The translations under genes and the position numbers were made by a program. The notes under the pieces are model-generated. The model saw nothing but the letters and a program-made list of their open reading frames with translations, searched no databases and was not told the origin of the DNA. Shown in pieces: positions 1 to 6,400 of a stretch of DNA of 8,043 nucleotides. The stretch lies in contig JAPUKT010000256.1 in NCBI GenBank assembly GCA_027295555.1, forward strand, positions 1 through 8,043, given 5' to 3'. The DNA is from Deltaproteobacteria bacterium (GTDB taxonomy: Bacteria; Myxococcota_A; Polyangia; Polyangiales; Houyiibacteriaceae). Positions within the stretch are counted from its first letter, which is position 1, and each line of letters begins with the position of its first letter.

Positions 1-1330
1 CCCGCACGGTCACGTCTATCGCCGAGCGGCGAGGAGTCAGCTCGAGCTCGACCGGTGTTTGCCCGCCGTACTTCAAGGCGTTGTCGAGCAGATTGATGAC
101 AGCCAACGCAATGGCCTCTTGGTCGATCAGGACCGGCGGCAGCTCGTCCGGAGTCAGTAGCCGGACTTCCACCCCGTCCTGCTCACCGCGATAGCGAAAG
201 GCATCGAGCGCGCGTTCGACGGCCTCGCCGAGATCCCCCCGTTTGAGCCGATAGGGGCCCTTGCCACCCTCGACTGCCGAGAAGTCGAGAACGTTGTCGA
301 TCAACGAAGTCAGTCTCTCGGACTCGCGGCAGATGATGTCCAAGTACTGGATTCGTCGCTCCTCACTGGGTACGCGATCGGACCTCAACATGTCGGCGAA
401 CATTCTCACCACCGAAAGCGGCGTCTTCAGCTCGTGCGACACGTTTGCCATCAGCTCGCTTTTCAACTGGTTGAGACGACGCTCTTTTTCGGCGGCGTAG
501 ATGAAGAAGATCGCGCTCAGCAGGATGATCGCGAACGATATGACAGGAAGCGCAACCTCTCCGCGCATTCGTGAACGGCCCTGTGCTAGAAGCAGCGCGG
601 CCAGGCGAGGAGCCACCTGGAGGCTCCAAAGATAGAGCGTGGTCGGGAAGCGATGATCGACCGTGTACACTCCGGCTTCGGTCAGGTCCGGCCCGAAGAC
701 GCGTTGATTGCTCTTGTTCACGATGTTGTAGAGCGGGGTGCTCGTGTCGGAGACGAACATCGTCGGGAATACGTCGTTCACGAGGTATTCCGTATCGTGG
801 TAGGCGACCACGTAGGTGACCTGGCCGTCTTGGGTCGCGTAGGCCTCGTAAGAAAGCAGGTAGCTGATGTCCTCGACGCGTTCGTGGAGGTGCCGAAGCT
901 CGTTGCTCTCCAGATCTCCGAGGTCCATCGACTGGACCAAATGGTGCCTGAAAACACGCAGGAAGCTGCGCCTCCTCTTTCGATCCTCCGTGCTCGCCCA
1001 TTGGAGAACGTCGCCCTCGAGGTTCACTAGGAGAACCGCTTTCACGCTCGGCGTTTGTGCCCCCGCCTGCGGGAGCCAGAGAGCATCGATCGTGCTCGAG
1101 TCATTCGGATCGACCAACCGGAGGACTGTGTTGTCCGCGGCGATGATGTAGTTCTCGATCCGCTCGACCCGCTGCTGTGCCACCGACAACAGCGATTGGA
1201 CGATCGCGCTCTCTCCGAGCTGCGCATACTCCCGCGCCGAGGAAAAGGTGTAGTATCCGAGGATGGCCGTTGCGATCAGAATCGCGGGCACCAGGAACAG
1301 GTACACGGCGCGAAAGCGACTCCCTTCCAT
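1..1330 (-). CDS. Sensor histidine kinase, membrane-bound, no HAMP domain visible (3' end outside window)
   Basis: This is the N-terminal 443 residues of a two-component sensor kinase; the reading frame stays open to the left edge. A membrane segment at about residues 8-27 and a second at about 258-280 enclose a sensor region of about 230 residues, presumably periplasmic, that I cannot assign to a family. The phosphoacceptor H-box follows (NVSHELKTPL, His299), and then the N-box of the ATPase domain (NLLDNALKY, Asn413 and Asn417). The later G boxes lie outside the window. The H-box begins only about 15 residues after the second membrane segment, so there is no room for a HAMP linker. The ATG at 1330-1328 shares one base with the gpsA stop codon (TGATG), which fixes the start and suggests translational coupling. 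The signal sensed is unknown. A response regulator, if paired, would lie off the left edge. The kinase assignment is firm; its role is not known. Confidence 0.93.
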   Translation of the reverse strand, partial: MEGSRFRAVYLFLVPAILIATAILGYYTFSSAREYAQLGESAIVQSLLSVAQQRVERIENYIIAADNTVLRLVDPNDSSTIDALWLPQAGAQTPSVKAVLLVNLEGDVLQWASTEDRKRRRSFLRVFRHHLVQSMDLGDLESNELRHLHERVEDISYLLSYEAYATQDGQVTYVVAYHDTEYLVNDVFPTMFVSDTSTPLYNIVNKSNQRVFGPDLTEAGVYTVDHRFPTTLYLWSLQVAPRLAALLLAQGRSRMRGEVALPVISFAIILLSAIFFIYAAEKERRLNQLKSELMANVSHELKTPLSVVRMFADMLRSDRVPSEERRIQYLDIICRESERLTSLIDNVLDFSAVEGGKGPYRLKRGDLGEAVERALDAFRYRGEQDGVEVRLLTPDELPPVLIDQEAIALAVINLLDNALKYGGQTPVELELTPRRSAIDVTVR

Positions 1331-2340
1331 CACTCGCGCTCGGCTCGGGGCGGTCGCGTCATCAGGTCGCCGACCGCCTTCAGCGCTGGCTTGTCTTCGT
1401 AAAGCATCGCGTAGACCTCTTGTGTGATCGGCATGTCGACTCCGATCTTCTCCGACAGGGCCTTGGCGCTCTTGGTGGTGCGCACACCCTCGGCTACCAT
1501 CTGCATGCTGCCGAGGATCTCTTTGAGGGGCTTCCCCTGACCGATCTGCAGTCCGACGTTGCGGTTGCGAGATAGGTCACCCGTACACGTCAGCACCAGG
1601 TCGCCCATGCCGGAGAGTCCGGCGAGGGTCAGTGGGTTGGCGCCTTTTGCAAGAGCGAGGCGTGAAATCTCGGCGAGGCCGCGTGTGATCAACCCCGCGC
1701 GGGTGTTGTGGCCAAAGCCGAGCCCGTCGCCGATCCCGGCGGCGATGGCGACCACGTTCTTCAGCGCGCCACCGAGCTCGACGCCAACGACGTCTTCGGT
1801 GCTGTAGACACGGAAACGCTCGGTCGTAAACGCCTTCTGTACCACGGCGACCATGTCTTCGTCGGGCCCAGCGACACAGACGGCGGTGGGAATCCCGGCA
1901 GCAACTTCCTTCGCGAAGCTAGGTCCCCCGAGATACGTGAGCTGGGCATGCTGGGATTCCGGAAGAACGTCTTCGAACATCTCGGAGACGAGCATCAACG
2001 TCTCGTTTTCGATGCCTTTGATCGCACTGACGATGGCGACGCCACTTCCCAAAAATGGTGCAGCCTCCTTCAGAACCTCCCTCACGCCGTGAGTCGGGAT
2101 GACAAAAACGACGAGCTCGCTTCCGTCGAGCGCGTGCTCGAGGTTGGCGGTTGCTTCCAGTGTATCAGGCAGCTGGAAGCCCGGAAGGTAGGCTTGATTC
2201 TCGCCGTCCGTTTGAATGGCCTCGGCCATCACCGGGCGTCGCGCCCAGAGGCGAGTAGGGTAGCCCTGGTCCGCCAGCAACTTGGCCAGCGCGGTGCCCC
2301 AGGAGCCGGCACCGAGAACGGTCGTCTTCAGTACGCCCAT
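1330..2340 (-). CDS. gpsA: Glycerol-3-phosphate dehydrogenase [NAD(P)+]
   Basis: This soluble enzyme interconverts dihydroxyacetone phosphate and sn-glycerol 3-phosphate, the backbone precursor of phospholipids. The protein is 336 residues from the ATG at 2340, a normal family length. The N-terminal Rossmann domain starts at once with GAGSWGTA (residues 10-17). GGPSFAKE (about 138-145) is the conserved central motif. The C-terminal domain carries ELGGALKNVVAIAAG, whose Lys194 aligns with the catalytic lysine of the family, then GHNTRAGL and GMGDLVLTC. A GTG 18 bases upstream (2358) would add MVGSGP. I prefer the ATG because family proteins start a few residues before the Rossmann motif, but neither start has a strong ribosome binding site. 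The gene follows lon after 75 bases and overlaps the histidine kinase by one base, so all three are probably co-transcribed. No missing residues were noticed. Confidence 0.96.
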   Translation of the reverse strand: MGVLKTTVLGAGSWGTALAKLLADQGYPTRLWARRPVMAEAIQTDGENQAYLPGFQLPDTLEATANLEHALDGSELVVFVIPTHGVREVLKEAAPFLGSGVAIVSAIKGIENETLMLVSEMFEDVLPESQHAQLTYLGGPSFAKEVAAGIPTAVCVAGPDEDMVAVVQKAFTTERFRVYSTEDVVGVELGGALKNVVAIAAGIGDGLGFGHNTRAGLITRGLAEISRLALAKGANPLTLAGLSGMGDLVLTCTGDLSRNRNVGLQIGQGKPLKEILGSMQMVAEGVRTTKSAKALSEKIGVDMPITQEVYAMLYEDKPALKAVGDLMTRPPRAERE

Positions 2341-2380
2341 CGGCCCCGAGCCTACCACGAACCCCCCGACGCAACAGTGA

Positions 2381-2415
2381 CAGCGTCAGCGTTCAGTGCC
2401 AGCATCAGCGTCAGC
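2381..2415. repeat. Short direct repeat in the lon-gpsA spacer
   Basis: The 10-base word CAGCGTCAGC occurs at 2381-2390 and again at 2406-2415, 25 bases apart, with a degenerate copy (CAGCATCAGC) overlapping the second. It fills much of the 75-base spacer between the lon stop and the gpsA start. It may be chance or small-scale slippage. No terminator-like hairpin with a T run was seen here, so read-through from lon to gpsA is plausible. Confidence 0.35.
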
Positions 2416-4857
2416 CTACGGGGTGGCTTGCACGCCTTCGCTGTCGCCCTTCTCCGGACGCGGCTCCGCGAGGTCGAGCTTTAGAGCATCTGGATCCGAG
2501 AGCGCATTGGCGAGAACGGCGTCCATCTTCGACACCGGCACGAACTCGAGCGTCTCACGAATCTCCGCCGGCACTTCCTCGAGGTCGGCGGTGTTTCTCT
2601 CCGGGAGGATGACCCGCTTGATACCGGCGCGGTGTGCCCCAAGCACCTTCTCCTTGATGCCACCCACGGGAAGCACGCGGCCACGCAAGGTGATCTCACC
2701 CGTCATGGCAACATCGTGCCGCACGTGGATCCCAGTCAGCAGCGACACGATCGCGGTCATCATAGTCACGCCCGCGCTAGGCCCATCCTTGGGCATCCCG
2801 CCCGCGGGAACGTGTATGTGGACGTCGCTCTTTTCGAGGAAGTCCTCGGGAATGCCGAACGCCTTCGCTCGTGTCCGCACGTAGCTCATTGCCGTCTGGG
2901 CGGACTCCTTCATGACGTCACCCAGCTGGCCGGTGAGCTGAAGCGTGCCCGTGCCGTGCATCTTCGTGCATTCGACGAAGAGGATTTCTCCGCCAACCGC
3001 AGTCCATGCCAGGCCGGTCGCCACGCCCGTTTCGGTAGTGCGCTCGGCGACTTCGGAAGTGAAACGAGGCGGCCCGAGATAGGGACGCAGCGATTCTTCG
3101 TCCGAGACTGCCCAGGGACCTTTTTCGCCCTCGGCGACCTTCACCGCCACGCCGCGAATGACGCTCGCGATCTGGCGCTCGAGGTTACGAACGCCAGCTT
3201 CACGGGTGTAGTGCTCGATAATCGATTCGATGGCGGGATCTTCGAGGCTCATCGTCTCTGGCTTGATCCCGTGCTCCTCGAGCTGTTTCGGCACGAGATG
3301 CACTCGAGCGATGTCGAGCTTTTCTCGGCGCGTGTATCCCGGGATTTCGATGATCTCCATACGGTCTAGGAGAGGTGCGGGAATCGTGTGGCCCATGTTG
3401 GCGGTCGCGATGAACATCACCTTCGAGAGGTCGTACGGGATCTCGAGGTAGTGATCGCTGAACGTGTCGTTCTGCTCGGGGTCGAGCACCTCGAGCAACG
3501 CTGCGGCAGGGTCGCCGCGGAAGTCGTGCCCGATCTTGTCGATCTCGTCGAGCATGAACACCGGGTTGACCCTGCCGGCCTTCTTCATCCCTTGGATGAT
3601 CTGACCGGGGAGGGCGCCGACGTAGGTCCGACGGTGACCGCGGACCGCGGCCTCGTCGTGCACGCCACCGAGGCTGATTCGGTGGAACTTTCGCCCGAGG
3701 GCCCGTGCGACCGAACGGCCGAGAGACGTTTTACCGACACCGGGCGGCCCGATGAGGCACAGGATCGGCCCCTTCTTGTCAGTCTTGAGCTTCCGAACGG
3801 CGAGGTACTCGACGATTCGCTTTTTGACCTTCTCGAGGCCGGAGTGGTCTTCGTCGAGAACCTTGCGAACCGCCGCAATGTCCATGTTGTCGATGGTCTG
3901 CTTCGTCCACGGGACGTCGAGAATCCAGTCGATATAGGTGCGGACCACGGTGTATTCGGCGGATCCGACCTGCATCTGTCGAAGCCGCTTCAACTGCTTG
4001 CGCGTGACCTTGTCGGCCTCGTTGGGCAGATCGGCCTTGACGATGCGCTCCTCGAGGATGTCGAGGTCGCCCTGGTCGCCTTCTTCCTCACCCAGCTCTT
4101 CCCTGATGGCCTTGAGCTGCTGACGAAGCACGTACTCCCGCTGGTTCTTGCCCATCTCCTCTTTGATCTGAGAGTTGATGCGGTCGCGCATCTTGAGGAT
4201 CTCGAGCTGGCGGGTGAGGAGCCGCAGGACTTTGCGAATCCGCTCTTTCGGGTCGAGCGTTTCGAGGAGCTCCGACTTCTCGTCGACGGGAGCGTCGAGG
4301 TTCGCGGCCACGAGATCGGCGAGCTGCCCTCGCTCCTGAATCGAGTCGATCAGAGACCCCGCCTCGCGTGGGAGCTCCGGCATGAGCTCGATCACCTGCT
4401 TGGCGATGTCCCGAAGGCTCATCGCCAGCGCTTCACTCTCCACATCCTCGGCCGGGACCTCTGGAAGGCGCGTCACCCTAGCCTTGATGTACGGGTCGTT
4501 GCTGACCAGTTGCTCGAGGCGAATACGCACGAGCCCCTGCAGAATCAGGCTGTAGTTTCCCGAGCTGTGCTTGAGCGCTTTGAGGACGCGCGCGGCGACA
4601 CCCACCGGGTACAGATCATCCTGATCCGGGTCGTCGGTGGACGGGTCCCGCTGTGCCATGATCGCGATGATCGGCTGATCGAGGTTCTCGATGTCCTCGA
4701 CGAGCGCCACGGACTTCTCGCGGCCGACGTCAAAAGGCGCCACGGCCGCGGGGAAAAGCACCGCGTTTCGGATCGGCAAAACGGGAAGCACGTCGCCGAA
4801 CTCAATTTCGCCGGTCTCGGCGGGCGGCATCGATGGGGTGGATTCGTCGTCGCTCAT
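2416..4857 (-). CDS. lon: ATP-dependent Lon protease (LonA type)
   Basis: Lon is a cytoplasmic hexameric AAA+ serine protease that unfolds and degrades damaged and short-lived regulatory proteins. The 813 residues are close to the usual LonA length. The N-terminal substrate-binding domain spans about residues 23-215 and is followed by a charged, probably coiled-coil stretch (about 200-260). The AAA+ module has Walker A GPPGVGKTS (370-378), Walker B VFMLDEID (433-440), sensor-1 TAN (485-487) and LLDRMEI with an arginine at 499. The C-terminal protease domain has the catalytic Ser694 in KDGPSAGVTM and Lys737 in VGGIKEK. The 43-residue spacing equals that of the E. coli Ser679-Lys722 dyad. The tail after about 795 is acidic and variable. 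The ATG at 4857 puts the LonN domain at the expected distance from the N-terminus; a GGAG lies about 12 bases upstream, rather far for a ribosome binding site. It is the first gene of the lon-gpsA-kinase run. Many bacteria of this type carry more than one lon, so this copy need not be the only one. Confidence 0.98.
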   Translation of the reverse strand: MSDDESTPSMPPAETGEIEFGDVLPVLPIRNAVLFPAAVAPFDVGREKSVALVEDIENLDQPIIAIMAQRDPSTDDPDQDDLYPVGVAARVLKALKHSSGNYSLILQGLVRIRLEQLVSNDPYIKARVTRLPEVPAEDVESEALAMSLRDIAKQVIELMPELPREAGSLIDSIQERGQLADLVAANLDAPVDEKSELLETLDPKERIRKVLRLLTRQLEILKMRDRINSQIKEEMGKNQREYVLRQQLKAIREELGEEEGDQGDLDILEERIVKADLPNEADKVTRKQLKRLRQMQVGSAEYTVVRTYIDWILDVPWTKQTIDNMDIAAVRKVLDEDHSGLEKVKKRIVEYLAVRKLKTDKKGPILCLIGPPGVGKTSLGRSVARALGRKFHRISLGGVHDEAAVRGHRRTYVGALPGQIIQGMKKAGRVNPVFMLDEIDKIGHDFRGDPAAALLEVLDPEQNDTFSDHYLEIPYDLSKVMFIATANMGHTIPAPLLDRMEIIEIPGYTRREKLDIARVHLVPKQLEEHGIKPETMSLEDPAIESIIEHYTREAGVRNLERQIASVIRGVAVKVAEGEKGPWAVSDEESLRPYLGPPRFTSEVAERTTETGVATGLAWTAVGGEILFVECTKMHGTGTLQLTGQLGDVMKESAQTAMSYVRTRAKAFGIPEDFLEKSDVHIHVPAGGMPKDGPSAGVTMMTAIVSLLTGIHVRHDVAMTGEITLRGRVLPVGGIKEKVLGAHRAGIKRVILPERNTADLEEVPAEIRETLEFVPVSKMDAVLANALSDPDALKLDLAEPRPEKGDSEGVQATP

Positions 4858-4911
4858 GCGGTTGTTCTACTCCAACTCGGTGGGAACCCAAGTTTTTCCA
4901 GTACTATAGCG

Positions 4912-4940
4912 AACATAGCCACGCGCCATTTCTCTGGCAA
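4912..4940 (-). promoter_or_regulatory. Candidate sigma-70-type promoter for lon
   Basis: On the minus strand, TTGCCA (4940-4935) and TATGTT (4917-4912) are separated by exactly 17 bases and lie about 55 bases upstream of the lon ATG. A second -10-like hexamer, TATAGT, follows at 4908-4903. I saw no clear heat-shock sigma-32 or CIRCE-type element. The call rests on hexamer similarity alone, and promoter consensus in this lineage is uncertain. Confidence 0.4.
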
Positions 4941-4958
4941 GGGTAGGCGATAGTGTGG

Positions 4959-5076
4959 GGGCGGTGGGGCGGGACCAATTAACGGGCCGCAGGCCCGGCC
5001 GGAATTAACCACGCCGCCCAGGGCGGTGGGGCGGGACAAACCGAGGCCGTAGGCCGTCCGAGCACCTTACGCTCGG
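4959..5076. repeat. Imperfect tandem pair of GC-rich, hairpin-forming repeat units
   Basis: A perfect 17-base block, GGGCGGTGGGGCGGGAC, occurs at 4959-4975 and 5021-5037 (62-base period). A few bases after each copy comes a related small palindrome: CGGGCC-GCA-GGCCCG (4983-4997) in the first unit and GGCC-GTA-GGCC (about 5045-5055) in the second. A further stem, CCGAGC/GCTCGG with a 7-base loop, lies at 5058-5076, and CCGCCC-A-GGGCGG spans the unit boundary (5014-5026). The pair sits upstream of the lon promoter and ahead of the glycosyltransferase relic. No stem is followed by a T run on either strand, so these do not look like intrinsic terminators. A REP-like dispersed repeat is one reading; a local duplication is another. 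Confidence 0.6.
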
Positions 5077-5134
5077 CCCGACCGCTGCTAGCTCCAACTG
5101 ATGTGGTCCTCCTCGCGAATTAAGCTCGCTTCCC

Positions 5135-5366
5135 ATGCATCTTTCCGTCGTCGTTCCCTGTTTCAACGAGGAAGGCAATATCGCGGACGTGGTCCACCAG
5201 GCGGCCGAAGTAGGGCGTATTCTTGCTTCGAAGCTCGAGATCATCGTCGTGAATGACGGAGACACCGATGGGACAGTTGATGTGCTTGCGGGGTTGCAAA
5301 AAGGCCGTGCCCGAGTTGAAAACCGTCGTCCACGATGAGAACCGCGGGTACGGAGCAGCCGTCCGC
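5135..5366 (+). pseudogene. Relic of a family 2 glycosyltransferase (5' end only, frameshifted)
   Basis: The first 56 codons from the ATG at 5135 read as the N-terminus of a dolichol-phosphate-mannose-synthase-like GT2 enzyme: LSVVVPCFNEEGNI (residues 3-16), then LEIIVVNDGDTDGT, where the family usually has NDGSTDGT. At a run of five A (5298-5302) the resemblance moves to the +1 frame, which continues AVPELKTVVHDENRGYGAAVR to 5366. Removing one A would restore a single frame. After 5366 the resemblance stops, ten bases before the stop codon of the convergent diguanylate cyclase, so the acceptor site and the rest of a protein that usually exceeds 230 residues are missing. Only about 77 residues of the sugar-nucleotide-binding half remain. 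The shift alone could be a sequencing error, but the truncation indicates a real relic or a recombination junction. No function is expected. Confidence 0.8.
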
Positions 5367-5375
5367 CAAAGAATG

Positions 5376-6299
5376 CTAGACGCAGACGCGATTGCGACCA
5401 AGGCGCTTCGCTTCCAAGAGCTTCTCGTCGGCCGCTTTGAAAAGATCTTCGGCGGCGTCGTAGTGCGACTGCCATTCGGCTACGCCCACGCTCACCGTGA
5501 CCTCGACGCGCGTCCCCTCGAATTCGAATCGAGTGTCTCGAATGAGGCGGTTGATCTTTCCTGCGAGCTCGCTGGCGCCATCGAGACCCACCTCTGGAGT
5601 GATCAGCGCGAACTCCTCCCCACCAATGCGCGCGATCACGTCGTTTTGACGCAGGCGCCCGAGGGTCACGGCACCGAGCTGCCTCAGAATGGCGTCGCCC
5701 GCCAGGTGGCCGAACGTGTCGTTGATATGCTTGAAGTGGTCGATGTCGAACATCAGGAGCGAGAACGTGCGCTTGTAGCGCTTGGCGCGTGCGACCTCTT
5801 TATCCAGCATCTCATCGAAATACCGCTTGTTGTGCAGTTGGGTGAGGCCGTCGGTCGTCATCAACCGATAGATCTCCTCGTGGTACTGGACCTCGATGTC
5901 ATCACCCACGATGAACTTCAAAATCGTGCGGCCGACTTTCAGTTGGTCGCCGTGCCGGAGGCGACCCTCCTCTTCGACGAGGTCATCGTTGACGTACGTT
6001 CCATTGGTCGAGTCGAGGTCGCGAACGCGGAACTCGCCCTCGTGGAACCGGAGGCGGCAGTGGTTGCGCGAGATGCTCTCCTGGTCGATTTGAATTTCGC
6101 ACTGCGGGGAGCGCCCGATGATCAAGGGTTCAGTGGTGACGTGGACCCGGCGCCCTATATCCTGCCCGTAGATCACGATCAGACATCCGCTGTCGCTCTT
6201 TTGCCGCGGAGCGCGAGCCGCCGTCGCCTCGGTCAACACCGTCTGACTCGGGCTGGTCGTCTGATCTCTGAACTGCACCCTTCCACTATACAGCGGCAC
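5376..6299 (-). CDS. FHA-domain diguanylate cyclase (FHA-GGDEF)
   Basis: This 307-residue soluble protein is predicted to make cyclic di-GMP from two GTP, with an FHA domain that would bind a phosphothreonine partner. Residues 1-37 are polar and probably disordered. The FHA domain (about 38-130) has IIGRSPQCEIQI with Arg63, SISRNH (75-80) and DLDSTNGTYVN (94-104). The GGDEF domain (about 145-307) begins TDGLTQLHNKRYF, carries FDIDHFK with metal-binding Asp185, and has an intact GGEEF active site (226-230). RQND (217-220) lies five residues before GGEEF, the position of the inhibitory I-site, so product feedback is likely. The chosen start is a GTG without a clear ribosome binding site. A downstream GTG at codon 8 (preceded by GGAAGG) or codon 21 is also possible and would shorten only the disordered tail. 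No membrane segment is present. No Ser/Thr kinase is in the window to phosphorylate a partner. Confidence 0.95.
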   Translation of the reverse strand: MPLYSGRVQFRDQTTSPSQTVLTEATAARAPRQKSDSGCLIVIYGQDIGRRVHVTTEPLIIGRSPQCEIQIDQESISRNHCRLRFHEGEFRVRDLDSTNGTYVNDDLVEEEGRLRHGDQLKVGRTILKFIVGDDIEVQYHEEIYRLMTTDGLTQLHNKRYFDEMLDKEVARAKRYKRTFSLLMFDIDHFKHINDTFGHLAGDAILRQLGAVTLGRLRQNDVIARIGGEEFALITPEVGLDGASELAGKINRLIRDTRFEFEGTRVEVTVSVGVAEWQSHYDAAEDLFKAADEKLLEAKRLGRNRVCV

Positions 6300-6400
6300 A
6301 GCGGTGGGCGTTAAATCAGCGGCCCGCGTTCCAGTGAGAACGGACTCACCCGAGCGTTAGGTTTGTTGACCCTAAGTAGGGGGTCTCTTAGCGTGGGCGC
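6300..6400. promoter_or_regulatory. Divergent promoter region between the diguanylate cyclase and the penicillin-binding protein
   Basis: The 101 bases separate two divergent starts. On the plus strand TTGACC (6366-6371) is followed after 17 bases by TAGCGT (6389-6394), a weak -35/-10 pair very close to the GTG at 6401. A 12-base palindrome, CCCTA-AG-TAGGG (6370-6381), overlaps the end of the -35 and the spacer, where an operator could sit. A second inverted repeat, GTGAG-N6-CTCAC, lies at 6334-6349. On the minus strand TATAGT lies at 6290-6285, inside the first codons of the diguanylate cyclase reading. All of this rests on pattern likeness only. Confidence 0.35.

Larger units (their letters stand above)
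4858..5134. other. 277-base intergenic region between lon and the glycosyltransferase relic
   Basis: No coding region with family resemblance was found here on either strand. The left third holds the candidate lon promoter. The middle holds the tandem folding repeats. The last 55 bases before 5135 contain a CCTCCTCGCG stretch and AATTAAGC but no convincing ribosome binding site for the relic. Confidence 0.6.

Noticed and set aside
363..1001. A 212-codon minus-strand open frame
   Set aside because: It is out of frame within the histidine kinase, whose own frame is continuous from 1330 to the left edge and carries the H-box and N-box.
3388..4953. A 521-codon open frame on the plus strand, opposite lon
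   Set aside because: It lies almost wholly antisense to an unmistakable lon gene and shows no family resemblance. Long antisense frames are expected opposite high-GC coding sequence.
4959..5037. The two 17-base copies as a CRISPR fragment
   Set aside because: There are only two copies, the interval between them is itself palindromic and repeat-like, and no cas gene is nearby.
4983..5076. GC-rich hairpins as intrinsic terminators
   Set aside because: None is followed by a T run on either strand, and they lie upstream of lon rather than at the end of an intact gene.
5291..5306. Programmed ribosomal frameshifting at the five-A run in the glycosyltransferase
   Set aside because: The run is shorter than the classic seven-base slippery site, no stimulatory structure is evident, and the product would still be truncated, so a mutation or sequencing error is more likely.
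5253..6314. A 353-codon plus-strand open frame across the glycosyltransferase relic and the cyclase
   Set aside because: Only its first part (to 5366) resembles a glycosyltransferase; the rest is the antisense shadow of the FHA-GGDEF gene.
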